Shown: positions 35,817 through 47,739, numbered from the stretch's first letter. The stretch is 64,000 nucleotides of DNA from Erpobdella octoculata (GCA_963978895.1 OZ022247.1:8033447-8097446); one strand, 5' to 3'. Numbers and translations are program-made. The notes: a model not told the origin generated them from the sequence alone.

Positions 35817-36217
35817 CAGTGTTGGGTAAGATCACAATTTAAATGAATTAAATCAAAATAACAAATGACAGACTCAAAAAGGATTTATAAATCAGCTCAA
35901 GATCTGTCACTGAAAAGTGATTTAAATCAAAACCAAATATAAATGTATTTAAATCACGTAAATCACTACTCGAAACTTGATCAGTAATTTAGCAATCGCT
36001 AGCATGCGGTCACTGCCAGTCAGTTTGAAGTTGCCTTCAGCAACAGGAGCCGTTCAAAGGCATATCCGATAGTCTGTTACGTCGAGCATTCTCAATTTAA
36101 AAGCAAGTCAAATTTATTAACATAACATAACATAACATAATGGAAATGATGGGCGCAAACTATAAGTCTCTATGCCCATATCTAAAATTATATAAAATCT
36201 TGTCCATATATATATTA
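35817..36217. other. non-coding DNA starting with a hAT-like end
   Basis: CAGTGTTGGGTAAG at 35817 resembles a hAT terminal repeat, but no matching right end is found. A short run of CATAA repeats lies at 36120-36140. No gene. Confidence 0.35.
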
Positions 36218-36469
36218 GGGCATAGCCGGGTCTAAAATTTCGTTCCGGGTCCGAGTCCGGGTCCGGGTCTTCAGAGCCATGACCCGGAAATTCCGAGTCC
36301 GGGTCCGGGTCCTTGTTTTATAAACTTATAATATAACAATATGCACTTCATTTTTGTTTATTTATTACAGAACAATTATTTTATTCATGTACTGGTGTCT
36401 ACTGTCCAATCCAATCGAAAAATATCCTAATCTTTACTTATAAAAGAGTATACCAATTTAACTACGTTT

Positions 36470-37139
36470 TCTATTAGCTTTTAGGACTAAAAGATATTCC
36501 GTCTTTTTTGATGAGAAGCAGGATCGTTTGTCCAAGCAAATCAAACCAGCAGTGCTAAAAACTCGCTCACTGTCGACGCTAGAGGGCGGTGTCGTCAAAA
36601 ACTTTCTTGCCCATAATGCAAGATTTGGAGATTTTACAGTTTGAGATTTCCCTTTCTAACTTGTTCCTCACCTGGTGATACATTTCCGGAATGACAGTGT
36701 GAGAAAATGTTGAAGGAACGGGAACCGTGTAACGAGGTTCAAGATCTTTCATCAGATCCTTGAATCCATCCGTTTCCACAAAAGCGAAGGACAGTGCGCA
36801 CGATGCCAGCATCTCACCGATTTTAGCCGTTATTGCAATTTGACGGCAATTGGTGGCTTTAAATGGTGTTGTTTTTTTAATACAAAAATCCAACGTTTGC
36901 TGACAGCTTTTCTTTCCAGCAGGGGATCCAGCGCCGACCGAATCTTCTCGTTTTCTTTTATTTTCGGCTTCTGTGGCAACGGAATATTCTTGGAATTCAG
37001 CTGGATGCATACGCAAGTGTTTAATAAACGATGTCGTGCCATAGCCGCGTGCATCCTTTGCACTTCTTGACAATTTTGCCTTGCATACGTTGCAATTGGC
37101 CTTAGACTCACCAGCAGGATTCACGTGAAGAAACTCCAA
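36470..37139 (-). pseudogene. BED-finger hAT transposase, central part deleted
   Basis: The open frame at 37139-36579 encodes a BED zinc finger: ANCNVCKAKLSRSAKDARGY, then HLRMH. A basic linker and the usual pre-catalytic region follow (FVETDGFKDLMKDLEPRY, VPSTFSHTVIPEMY). The frame then stops. In another frame the hAT C-terminal dimerisation motif follows directly: SSVDSERVFSTAGLI, then YLLVLK. The DDE/RNase-H-like catalytic core between them is absent. A deletion thus joined the two ends with a frameshift, and the protein cannot transpose on its own. BED-finger fragments like this can persist as MITE-like passengers. Confidence 0.8.
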
Positions 37140-37372
37140 ATTTTACTTGTTAGTCTGTTGTTTTGATTCATGTTAATTTTGTGTTGTTAGAGCCGGAACA
37201 AATGAAGATAATTGTTTTAAGCTGACACAAGTTTTATTGTTCTTGTTTAACAAGAATAGACGGTCTTAGAAGTTACTTAAAAGCGGACAAAGATCATAAA
37301 TAACACAGATGTTATCTGTAGGTGAATAGATAACAAAGATATGTTATCTATAGTTGAATAGATAACAAGGAA

Positions 37373-37427
37373 ATGTTATCAATGGTTGAATACATAATGT
37401 TATGTATTCAACCATAGATAACATTTT
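37373..37427. repeat. 27-bp near-perfect hairpin
   Basis: AAATGTTATCAATGGTTGAA... and its complement pair with one mismatch around a two-base loop. Related TGTTATCTATAGTTGAATAG units lie just upstream, so the hairpin is part of a small palindromic minisatellite (37305-37427). Confidence 0.8.
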
Positions 37428-37641
37428 TCAGACCCGGACCCGGTACCATTTTGCACGCCGGGTCCTACCACGAGAAACACAACCAAACACTAAGGTATAT
37501 GAACTCACGTAAGTGGTCGATGACTCGCACAAACTGAGTCATGCGCCATCTTTAATACCAGGGGAACCCTCACCTCGGGGAGGCATAGCTGGTGTAACTG
37601 TAACTCCCACAGATTTTTCCTATGATATAACAACCCGTCCG

Positions 37642-38459
37642 TCACCATAAAACCTTTTTTTTCATTCTCCCCAAACTTCCACACCTGTTTAAGGGTACCA
37701 CATAACTTTTGTAGGCCGGGCCGCTCTGTACCGGCATAATGTCCTGAATCGTCCCGTTCGTATTGTCTCGCCTTACAATTTCAACCTCTGTTGGCGACGT
37801 TCCGCCGTCCTTTTCTATATCTATGGTTGCTGCGCTAGCTGTAATCATTTCGTAGGATTCCAATGCTTGGATTCTTTTGACTACGGTAGGAGTTAAGAGG
37901 GCTTCTTCCCGGAGGTAACCGGTTGCTCGATATCCACTATCGCTCCCCGCAACACGGCTTGACGTTGTGTGGGGCATTGATGAATATCAACTAAACTGGC
38001 CCTTATACAGCAACGGTTAGCTCCACTGTCGTTGAGGGCTCTCACTGGTGCAACATCACCGATTCTTACATTAAGGAAATAACTTTCGAACGCCTCATTA
38101 TCTACTCCGAGAGGATCTACGTGACATGTATTAGCTCTAGTGGGGTTGCGTGGGCAGAACTGACTTGCATGACCCACTTCCTGGCAATTAGTACATACCT
38201 TAGTTCCGCGACACTCGCGTGCCTCGTGACCTGGTTTACCGCAGTTGTAGCACTTTCGAATGCTACCGCTTGCGCTAGTTTTCGAGGGTTGAGGAATAGG
38301 CCGTGCATAAGTCGGGGGAGCTACAGGTGGTCTATCCCGTTGTAGGCCAGTCGATTCCTCTTCGTCCCTAGATCGAGAATGAATTTTGGATGCTGTGTTA
38401 TGTACAGTGTTTTTATGTAGCAGAATATAGTTGTCTGCGTGCTCCGCAACTTGGTACAT
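37642..38459 (-). pseudogene. LTR-retrotransposon gag-protease fragment
   Basis: The frame contains two CCHC zinc knuckles, CYNCGKPGHEAREC and CTNCQEVGHASQFC, then an aspartic-protease-like start (YFLNVRIGDVAPVRALNDSG). The reading frame stops shortly after and a second frame continues to 37642 without an RT. Two knuckles plus a DSG protease identify an LTR retroelement Gag-Pol junction. The lineage is unclear, and it is not the same family as the flanking protease pieces. Its upstream end overlaps the neighbouring gypsy protease fragment, so the first residues may belong to that element. Confidence 0.7.
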
Positions 38460-38461
38460 GT

Positions 38462-38700
38462 ATCCCAGCTTAGTAATGTTGAGCCTTTCACAACAAAAAA
38501 AGTCGTTTTCAAACGATTAGAATTATATTCTACATCAGCTTTAAATTTTCCAAGAATTGGCTTCCTTAGGGAAAGATTTTCATTCTGACCGATGTCATAA
38601 CTTGTTATAATTCTTTTTGTCAAGAACATCCACGCTTGCTCCTGAATCAGCTATGACTGTAACTAGTGAATCATTTATTCTGATCTCAAATTTTGGTTCA
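38462..38700 (-). pseudogene. gypsy protease fragment (copy 2 of the older element)
   Basis: The minus strand reads KFEIRINDSLVTVIADSGAS, the catalytic DSGA of a retroviral-type protease. After a frameshift come KPILGKFKADVEYNSNRLKT and GSTLLSWDTCTKL, the usual run from protease toward RT in Ty3/gypsy Pol. A very similar protease start lies at 39240-39345, so the segment is duplicated on either side of a hAT fragment. No RT follows. Confidence 0.7.
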
Positions 38701-38704
38701 TTCA

Positions 38705-39150
38705 ATTAAGATCCTAGGTCAGACTTGCGAATTTTGTTGACTAACTTTCTTGTTTTCGTTAGCAATTAGTAATATTTAAAAACTGGCTTCACAACCAGCT
38801 GTAATGTGTGTGCCATGCATTACATTCTTCTAAATTTAACCTGTTTCGGAAGGTCCATAATTATTTCATATTTTTCCAGCTCAATCGCTTCTTCTTCCTC
38901 ATTATTGAAATAATCACTTTCTTCCTCTTCATCAGAAATCTCATCGGAAGACTGTGAATACTGTGACTGTAGTAATTTAACAGCTTTGATCATGTTGGTT
39001 CCATTGTCTGTCACAACCAACAAGACCTTCTCAGAAGAGATACCTCATTTTCTTAAACACTCATCCAAGCAACCAGCCAGTTTTTCACCAGTGTGTGGGT
39101 GCTTGATTTCCATCAAACTAAAGAATGCGTAGACTGACTGGCTTTTCTAA
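38705..39150 (-). pseudogene. hAT transposase core fragment
   Basis: The minus strand encodes FFSLMEIKHPHTGEKLAGCL, a stop, then VLLVVTDNGTNMIKAVKLL. An acidic stretch follows, then CMAHTLQLVVKP and KTRKLVNKIRKS. TDNGTNM...CxAHTLQLVV is the hAT RNase-H-like core and zinc-binding region. Two or more stops and truncation at both ends show it is dead. It lies between two copies of the gypsy protease segment. Confidence 0.7.
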
Positions 39151-39234
39151 CAATTGATCAAAAAACATGCTGATATTATTAACGAATACATTAAAAAATT
39201 TCGTTTTTATTCAGTTTTCGTTAACAAAAATATC

Positions 39235-39518
39235 ACTGGTCGTAACATGTTAAAATTCTTTTCGTCAAAAACATTCACGCTTGCTCCTGAATCGGCTATG
39301 ACTGTAGCTAGTGAATCATTTATTCTCATCTCAAATTTTGTTTGACTGGAGTTGGATTTATTTATTGAATCAATGTATTCATTTTCAGAATCTGAATCAT
39401 GCTTTATGGACTTTATTTAATTTAGATTTAGGTAGATAAGAAGACTTGGTTTTACTTCGGCACACACTTTCAAAATGATGTAATTTTTGACATGGTCGGT
39501 CTTTTTATGTAGAGGTTT
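39235..39518 (-). pseudogene. gypsy zinc-knuckle and protease fragment (older element)
   Basis: The minus strand shows the tail of a CCHC knuckle (CQKLHHFESVC), then after several stops KFEMRINDSLATVIADSGAS, the protease catalytic site. It continues the Gag frame found at 54854-55040. If the 15.3-kb insertion and one copy of its 4-bp duplication are removed, the two pieces are in the same frame. This marks the host element into which the younger gypsy inserted. Confidence 0.7.
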
Positions 39519-39522
39519 GTGT

Positions 39523-39596
39523 TATAGCGGAAACGAAGGTACGATGTAAAAACTACACGTAAAGCTACAATCAAGATTTATTAGAAATCACGAGAC
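39523..39596 (-). repeat. 3' LTR, outer piece (split by Helitron)
   Basis: Matches the 51953-52025 end of the other LTR. The LTR continues at 48214-48403. The last nine bases (TCACGAGAC) are repeated at the start of the other piece. Confidence 0.88.
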
Positions 39597-42500
39597 ATAG
39601 CAAATGCTAGGCGAATCGGAAATTGAATTCTTTTAAACTCAAAGGGCAAATCGGTTGGGATCATAGGAATCCTCGGAATGAGTATTTCCTCGCCTTTGAA
39701 TTTTCCTTTGAGGATCGTCGCGTGAAGCACATTGACCATTAGTTTCTTTAAAACCAAACGCGTTCCATTGCATAGTTTTGGTTGATTTAGATTTCTAAGC
39801 ATAATAACTACTGATCCAACCTTCAGTTGTAAATTGTGCGGTGGTAAGCCAGGCACATCCAAGGAGTTCAAAAATTCAGTTGGATAGTTAGTAGCTTCAT
39901 CTTCATTTGTTACACAGTCAATAGATTTGAATGAATGCAGAGTACCAAAAATTTGATTCTGAATTAGAATATTTAAGTCATCCACATCTTTATTCTTAGC
40001 CGCCAAAATTGCTCTCTCACTCAACCATTTGTTCTTTTTATGATTAGCAATGATGTCTGGGAACACTTTATTGATAAGCTCGTCTTTCGATGAAACAAAA
40101 GTGCAAAAATTGGGAGGAAAAGAAATCAATCCGGTTGATTTGTCGACAGGAACACGGCCATTACCGATGTTGAGCAATTGCATGGAGAAATCTTCAGCAG
40201 ATAGATCGTTCAGCAATGCAACTCTCATGTTAGAAGACAGCTGAAGTTTCATCACATAGCGCCACAGATATGATGATTTGAGGGAAGCATTAATTTCATC
40301 GGCAGCAGTTGATCTTGGAATGACTGGCAGTGTTTGGCGGAAATCGCCAGGCAATAAAATCATTGCACCTCCAAAATGTCGCGAGTCATTGCGCAGATCT
40401 TTCAGTGTTCTATCAAGTGCTTCCAATGCGCGTTTGTGCGCCATTGTGCACTCGTCCCAGATGATGATTTTAGATGCTACTAAAACTTTTGCCATTGCAG
40501 AGTGTTTTGCAATGTTGCATGTTGGTTGTTCAGTAGTTTGAAGATTTAAGGGCAATTTTAATGCTGAATGAGCCGTACGGCATCCTTCTAACAATGTGGC
40601 TGCTATTCCAGAAGAAGCAACTGCTACCGCGATGTCTGATCTCGCACGAACAGTGGCCAATATCAAAGACATGAGAAACGTCTTTCCAGTTCCACCTGGG
40701 GCATCAAGAAAAAATAAGCCACCATTTCCATTATCGATTGCCTTCATTAATGTATCATACACTTTTTTTTGTTGAGGGTTTAAAAGGGGTACATTCGATT
40801 GAACTAATTGATCTAATTCATGTCGATTATAGCCACGTTCACGTTCTAATTCTCGATTAAAAGCATCATTCATTCTACGATCTGGCGCTGGCATTCCTAA
40901 CTTGACTAACAAACTACCACACATCAGGTAACACATGTCTTCAATCAAGAGCAAAGCCTGGTTATGCATCTCTTCATTCACTTCAAGGTCGGGATTAGTT
41001 GAACTGACCCGTATTTGATGTAAAATGTCTTCTGACATGCTATTTTTGTATTTGTTCCACAGTTCACGTGGATTTGATGAAAAGCAGGTGGAAATTATAA
41101 TAGCAAATAATGTGCGTATCTGAATTGGAGATGCTGAAATAATTGCTTCAGACATTGTCGTGTCCCAATGATTATCGTTTTCAAGCAACTTGAGCTCTTG
41201 ACATGCAGCACGATATGTTGGGCACACTACACCATTGATAGTTCGTAGTGATACAAAAGATGTTGGGCCACAAACATTGACCAACAACAACCTCAAATAG
41301 AAGCATTCATCGTTTTTTGGGTGAACTGTATAAATACGACCAAGAGCATCAGTAGAATACACACCCGGATGTCCAGGAACCGCACTGCCTTGCTTCCGAC
41401 GTTGAAATTTCTTTGATGAAGCGTTCCAAGTGTAATAACGTGGCATCTCCGAGTAAAGCAACGTTTGTGCAAATGGATCGCTTTGGCAAATTGCAAAAAA
41501 ACTCGTTAATGTTGTTGCTGGAGGTGTTTCAGCGCGTTTAATAATATTTGATGCGTTAAAATAAACTCGTTGACCATTCTCCAGATGCACAGCCAAATGG
41601 ACAACAGTGGGATGACGTTCGTGAATAGAGAATGAGAATATACGCCAAATTGCCTCATTGCAGTTCACATATCTACCAATTTGATAGCGTCTAATCTCGT
41701 CGTTATCTGAGTTTTGAATGCCAAAAACTGCCATATCGCTGCCTTTCGTTACATATTTGCAGATGTACTTAATTGACTTTACAGAATTGCAATACTCAAC
41801 ATTGCAATGTGTCTTGAATGTTTTGGAAAGAAGTGGCGAATATGGAACAATCCAACTGTTGTCAACCACGAAATCGTTTCCTTTCACTTTCTTTGTGACA
41901 GTTCGACCGTTATCATCGGGTGATCGACGTCGATATAATGGATAGCCATCAGTGCCAGTGATGGTCTCTGTCGTAAATTTTCGTGGATAACGTTTGGAAC
42001 ACTTGCCGTCGACCATGCACGGTGATTGGGGGTTTATGGCGCCACACGGTCCATGAATCATATTCATAACTACAACATCATGTAGGTCTGGATCGATTTC
42101 GGGATCAACAATCTCGGCATTTATGATATCATCTATTTGGTCAGGTCTAATTTTTTCAACTAACCAAATGAGAATGTGTGCATGAGGCAAGCCTCGTTTT
42201 TGCCATTCGATTGAATACATCCAGCATCGAGTATCACCAAAAACGTGTTGCTTTACAATGTAGTTCATCAGCGACCGAATTTTTTGTTTGAAGACACGTG
42301 CGGTGATGTCGTGCCGATCACTTGATGTTTGTCCGGGAAGCAGCATTTGAACAATTTCAATCCACTTTGGATTACAGGTAAAGGTAATGAATAGATCTGG
42401 CCGACCGTAATGACGAACATATGTCATTGCATCCTGCGCATATTCATGCATATGACGCGGACTACCTATGTAAGTAGCCGGTAGAATAGTTAATCGACCA

Positions 42501-44062
42501 ATGTTAGCTGCATCTCCTTCGGTGCTGATTGCGTCGCGTAAATGGATATACTCCTCTGAACGCAGTTTGGCTTGATTCAGTCGAATGAAAGTTAGGCGTT
42601 CCGTTTCAATTTTGACATACATGTCGACGCAATAATGCTGAAACAACTGACGAAATCGAAGCAAATGGTTGTCAGCGTTTTGACGAATCATCATACGATA
42701 TGCATAAAAATTCATCGAGCTAACTTTCTTGCTAGTTTCGCCACCTGAAATAAAAATATTAAAATTAGTATTCCGAAGTTTGAGCCCATTTATAATCAAC
42801 TGAGTGATTGAAAATTAAAAAAAAACAAACGGTGTAAAAATTATATCATGTTGAAATATAAATTGATATTGATACTCACTATTCAATGGATTTATCATCT
42901 TGATATTGAAGTGATATCCATCCTCTCCTTGCCAAAACATCAGTGGATATTGCAAAGTGTCATAAGAACGGTGCGTTTCACATATTTGTTGTATTTGCCC
43001 AGTATCACGACGTGCAAGCGCAATATCACGTCTTTCCAAGTTTTCACCAACGATCAGTATTGCTACTTCATCTATTGTTGGAGCGTTAAATGTGCGTTCA
43101 TGTGTTCCAGTTGGTCGTTTATCTGCTCTGATCACGACTTTGTAGTCATCAGTTGGCATGCGCTCTAACGCAGTCATGAACAGCCTGACCAATGCATGAT
43201 GTTCATGAAGTAGATGCTGAAGATCATGAAGAGTTGCTCTTTTCACTGCTGTGTTGATCTCTTGACGCCGATCAAGTTGTTCCTCCATATTGCCCATGAA
43301 GTATATTTGTAAAAATTTATGACGTGCATCTTCAAGAGGTAACAATGATCCAATTCGATGGTGAATCTGGCCTTGAATCTGTAAATTTGAAAACAAAGTA
43401 AGTATAACTGGTTTGTAATTAATTAGAAATTTCATTAAATGATTTACAAAAATATAACAAAACTTTTCCAAAGTATTATTGAAGCTAAATTTAATTAAAT
43501 TTTTTAAAGAAAATGAACGTTTACTTTATTAAACAATTTCAACATAAATAACCTTGAAAGTGGGATTAAATCCGTATTCTTCAACAATGTCTGCTCCGAA
43601 TGAAGTCATTTGAAAACACTTATTGTATTTTTGAGTGTTTGCTAGAAAATGACGTGATTCTGGTGTATCGCCACGAAGCAATGAATGCAGTGGCTCTGGC
43701 GGTGGTGTCAATAATGGCAATTTCACTTTACCATTAAGGCAGCACAATCCAGGCGTTTCTCCAGAAAACTTCAATGCGGCACAATGTTCGCAAACAATGT
43801 GCATTGGACCAATGCACACGAAAGGATGAGAGCCGTAATCAATTGTGCAATCGTAGAGAAATGCTGCTCGATTCAAATTTGCAGTTTCGGGGAGTAAATC
43901 TCTTTGCTCTTGTCTTCGAGAAGCACGAAGCCGGGCCATACTAACGCGGCGCCTTTCTCGCGCTAATTCTAGTTCTTCCGCGGTGGATTGGTTAACATTG
44001 TTCCGATTCCTAATTGCCCGACGGCTATTTTGGGAAAGATTAGATCTTCTGGGTCGCGGCAT
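39581..44062 (-). CDS. Helitron Rep-helicase (RepHel), three exons, C-terminus truncated
   Basis: Exons 44062-43553, 43378-42880 and 42744-39581 join in frame through GT-AG introns (phases 0 and 1), giving about 1,390 residues. Exon 1 has a basic, Arg-rich start and a cysteine cluster (CEHCAALKFSGETPGLCC). Exon 3 holds the Helitron-like N region (YRMMIRQNADNHLLRFRQLF), the HUH nuclease motif GLPHAHILIWL and the paired tyrosines (YICKYVTKG). The Pif1-type helicase follows: Walker A GGTGKT, Walker B IIWDEC, LLPGDFRQTLPVIP, and motif V near FPIRLAFAM. The protein nicks and unwinds DNA for rolling-circle transposition. The coding sequence is intact up to AFAM. The last five codons and stop come from the gypsy LTR, so motif VI (KSQGQS, ALTR) is lost and the helicase is probably inactive. 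Confidence 0.85.
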
Positions 44063-44218
44063 TGTTATTAATAATGTTTTGTTAAAAGCAATAAAACTTT
44101 AAAACTCGCAGATTAATTCCAACGAACGAAAATATAATATTGACAGAACATCTCGACACTTTGTTAATGCCAAATAGAAAACGGAAAATGCGAAACTATA
44201 TCTATGCTAAAAATATAG

Positions 44219-44262
44219 ATATATATATATATATATATATAGATATATATATATATTTATAT
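44219..44262. repeat. TA microsatellite
   Basis: Short TA-rich run upstream of the Helitron gene. Confidence 0.9.
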
Positions 44263-44318
44263 TTTTATGGCCCATAAACAATTATTTTATTTTATATTTT
44301 AATTGAAAAAGATATTTA

Positions 44319-44356
44319 CTTATTTTTTTCTAAAAAAAATGTAAATGTTTTAAATA
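44319..44356. repeat. 37-38-bp direct repeat, left flank of Penelope composite
   Basis: CTTATTTTTTTCTAAAAAAA through TGTAAATGTTTTAAATA is repeated exactly at 47740-47777, in the same orientation. The pair encloses the inverted Penelope-like composite and has the position of a target-site duplication. Confidence 0.85.
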
Positions 44357-44790
44357 ATCTGAGTAAATGTATAGTACCTTTCCTTGCTGTAAATTAAATC
44401 CTTTTATTATAATCTTGAGTTTAAACCAAAATGATTTATTATATCTGAGCTTTCGAACTAACTAGCGTTCTTTATCAAAGATTGTATATGAAAAATAAAA
44501 TAGCTAAAAACATAAATGAGCTTATAAAATAGGAAGAAGATATATATATATATATGTATATATACAAACATATATACATACATATATATATACATATATA
44601 TAATTCAAACAAACACATATATATATACATACATATACAAAACATATATATATACATACAAACATATATAATACAATATATATACACATATACATACAAA
44701 CATATATATATATACAAATATATATAAAAAAAAATATAAACACAGGGTAGGATGAAGGGTTTTTTAAGGGTGGGTTGAGATACGGAGCTA

Positions 44791-45564
44791 TTAAGGATTT
44801 TTGAAAAGAATTCTAAGTAAATTCTTGTCAGATGCTGTTGCTTTAATGAATTTGGCATCCTTAAAATGTGAGACCTTTCTAATAATATTCTTAAAATTAG
44901 AAAAACTTTCAATGGCGTTTGGACCATGGTTACCTACAAAGAAAAAGGTTTGGTCATAGTCGACTTTCTTTTTTTCTTTAGGCACAAAGTTTGGAAAAAG
45001 GTTACGGATCTCTTTATAGTGTTTTTTTAGTCTTATGCGATTATATCCTCTCTCTACCATCTTATGGATGAAAAAACGAGAAGTTGAGTCATAAGCTTGG
45101 ATATTGGAAGATAATCTTGCAAACCTGATGAATTGTGATTTAATGATTCCCTTGAATACATGTGTGGGGTGATGTGACCTGGGATGAAGGTATTGAAAGT
45201 AGTTAGTTGGCTTGAAATAAGTATGGTGATGTATCTTGTTTGAGGTCTTGTATAATACCAAATCGAGAAAATTAACTTCTCTTCCATTTACAGAGAATTC
45301 GATTGAAATTCTCGGAATTAAGTTGTTAACTTCCCTAGAAAATAAAATAAAATTATCTACAGAACCATTCCAAACTAAAAAGATGTCGTCAATATAAGGT
45401 CCATAGAAACTAACATGTTGGTTATTGGTGACAAAAAGATCAAGTTCTTCTAAATATATATTAGTAAGGGTAGGTGAGTAAGCTTTACCCTTTCTTATTT
45501 TTTTTTTTTTTTTTATTTTTATTTTTTTTTTTTTATTTTTTTTTTTTCCTGACGACGGTGTCAT
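44791..45564 (-). pseudogene. Penelope-like reverse transcriptase, C-terminal half
   Basis: After a lysine-rich artefact from a T-rich tract (45490-45548), the frame reads YSPTLTNIYLEELD (RT motif B region) and YIDDIFLVW (catalytic motif C). INFLDL-like VNFLDLVLYK and the Penelope signature YFQYLHPRSHHP, then KGIIKSQFIRFARLSS follow. The palm and fingers motifs before motif B are missing and replaced by the T-rich stretch. I see no GIY-YIG endonuclease after the RT, unlike canonical Penelope. An incomplete RT cannot be active. Confidence 0.8.
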
Positions 45565-46103
45565 TTATAAAAAATGAGAGGAATCAATATCAGCACCAAT
45601 ATTTAAACATTGATGCCGACTATCTATCTCACAATCATCTTCAAGAACAAAAGATTTCTGAATTGCAGAAAAGATAATGTTTTGAATTTGATTAGAATCC
45701 AATAGATTTGTGATATCAATACTGCAATGATTATAGAATCTAAAGATTTCATTGCACAAATCCATTGGCACGTCAGTTTGGGATTGTGGAGGAGGGTTAA
45801 TAAAAATAAGTGGAGGTATGAGGTGTGCGGGAGGGTTGAATTTATCAAATTCCATGCAGAACAGCTTTATTTCATTAAGACCGTTTTGCATATCCTTAAA
45901 AATTCGATCCGTATTCAGAAAAATGTTTCTACAATTAGTGGCAAAAACTTTGATTCTTTCAACCACAGATGAACATTCATAGAAATCGTTTATAAGATTT
46001 GTCGACCAATCAGAAAAGGCTGGTGAAGAAGGTGGTATAGTATCAATTGACTCCCTAGCTTTTTTTGCTTGAGGAGTAATATCTAATGAGCTGCTAGAAA
46101 ACC
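45565..46103 (-). pseudogene. Penelope-like upstream ORF, left inverted copy
   Basis: Encodes FSSSSLDITPQAKKARESID, then SAFSD-like PAFSDWSTNLINDFYECS, down to DIDSSHFL. The frame extends to 46194 only through unrelated spacer sequence. The right arm encodes the same peptide with Tyr for Cys at one place. I do not recognise a known domain. In Penelope-like elements the region before the RT is poorly conserved. Confidence 0.6.
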
Positions 46104-46184
46104 ACCTATAATGCCCCTCCCCATAAGACAGTAAATAATGGAAAACCAAAGAAAAATACCAATACAACCAACATTCTGCCCAGA

Positions 46185-47225
46185 TTGGAAACAACTATCT
46201 GGGTTGAAATTTTGAAATTGTGCAAATGCATTTTCTTCCTTTGGAAAATTGACAATGCTATTACCAACTGGGAGAAAGAGAGGTTAATGACTTTTGAGAT
46301 TGGTTCTTATAACCATATCAAAAGTATTAAAACGCCAGGAATTACTAAAGATGTTGTTGATAAAATCACAAGTATCAACAAAATTAAATTGAAAGAAATT
46401 AGGTCTGTAGTCTTAAATAACTTATACAGCCAAAAAACAATTTGGTTTAATAAGATTACAGATTCCCAGAATTTTGACCATCTGAAAACTTATGAAAATT
46501 ACTGCCACAAAGAACTTTTCCACCTTTTGAAGGGTAGAAAAACTTCTATAATGGAAATGAAATCATGGCTGACAAAGTACTTTGGCCATATTGTACCAAA
46601 AAACAATATGGACAATTTGACCATCCGAAGCCCGATATCAGCCTCGGCTCCAGTTCCACTTCCTAGAAAACAAAATTCCAAAAGGAGGTTTTCTAGCAGC
46701 TCATTAGATATTACTCCTCAAGCAAAAAAAGCTAGGGAGTCAATTGATACTATACCACCTTCTTCACCAGCCTTTTCTGATTGGTCGACAAATCTTATAA
46801 ACGATTTCTATGAATATTCATCTGTGGTTGAAAGAATCAAAGTTTTTGCCACTAATTGTAGAAACATTTTTCTGAATACGGATCGAATTTTTAAGGATAT
46901 GCAAAACGGTCTTAATGAAATAAAGCTGTTCTGCATGGAATTTGATAAATTCAACCCTCCCGCACACCTCATACCTCCACTTATTTTTATTAACCCTCCT
47001 CCACAATCCCAAACTGACGTGCCAATGGATTTGTGCAATGAAATCTTTAGATTCTATAATCATTGCAGTATTGATATCACAAATCTATTGGATTCTAATC
47101 AAATTCAAAACATTATCTTTTCTGCAATTCAGAAATCTTTTGTTCTTGAAGATGATTGTGAGATAGATAGTCGGCATCAATGTTTAAATATTGGTGCTGA
47201 TATTGATTCCTCTCATTTTTTATAA
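46185..47225 (+). pseudogene. Penelope-like upstream ORF, right copy (346 aa)
   Basis: An uninterrupted frame of 346 residues. Its C-terminal 180 are the same as the left arm, and its N-terminal part (ITNWEKERLMTFEIGSYNHI, KGRKTSIMEMKSWLTKYFG) is single-copy spacer. It ends at DSSHFL-stop, and the element's 3' terminal sequence follows at once. The RT present in the left copy has therefore been deleted between 47227 and the terminal repeat. No recognised domain. The methionine start is only the first in frame, not a supported initiation site. Confidence 0.55.
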
Positions 47226-47481
47226 ATATATTTTTTATATATATTTGTATATATATATATGTTTGTATGTATATGTGTATATATATTGTATTATATATGT
47301 TTGTATGTATATATATATATATGTTTTGTGTATGTATATATATATATATATGTGTGTTTGTTTTAATTATATATATGTATATATATATGTATGTATATAT
47401 GTTTGTGTATATGCATATATATATATATATATCTTCTTCCTATTTTATAAGCTCATTTATGTTTCTAGCTATTTTATTTTT

Positions 47482-47739
47482 CATATACAATCTTTGATAA
47501 AGAACGCTAGTTAGTTCGAAAGCTCAGATATAATAAATCATTTTTGTTTAAACTCAAGATTATAATAAAAGAATTTAATTTACAGCAAGGAAAGGTACTA
47601 TACATTTACTCATATACAATCTTTGATAAAGAACGCTAGTTAGTTCGAAAGCTCAGATATAATAAATCATTTTTGTTTAAACTCAAGATTATAATAAAAG
47701 GATTTAATTTACAGCAAGGAAAGGTACTATACATTTACT
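47482..47739 (+). repeat. tandem 129-bp Penelope terminal repeats with hammerhead-like motif
   Basis: Two nearly identical 129-bp units (47482-47610 and 47611-47739). A third inverted copy is at the other end (about 44361-44489). Each contains TTGATAAAGAAC, a loop GCTAGTTA, then GTTCGAAAGC. This has the layout CUGAUGA-stem II-GAAA of hammerhead ribozymes known in Penelope-like terminal repeats. AATCTT before the core and AAGATT after a CTC could form stem I. Two core positions differ from consensus (U for C3, A for G8), so activity is uncertain. Confidence 0.55.

Larger units (their letters stand above)
36218..37478 (-). mobile_element. internally deleted hAT element with GGGTCCG-rich ends
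   Basis: GGGTCCGGGTC-type repeats lie in inverted orientation at 36226-36316 and 37431-37470. Outer ends TAGG...CCGGGTC are roughly complementary. The element contains the two halves of a hAT transposase gene with its middle deleted. No certain target duplication is seen, so the exact ends are approximate. Confidence 0.55.

Noticed and set aside
45470..45564. Lysine-rich N-terminus of the Penelope RT frame
   Set aside because: It is a translation of a T-rich tract at a rearrangement junction and not part of the RT.
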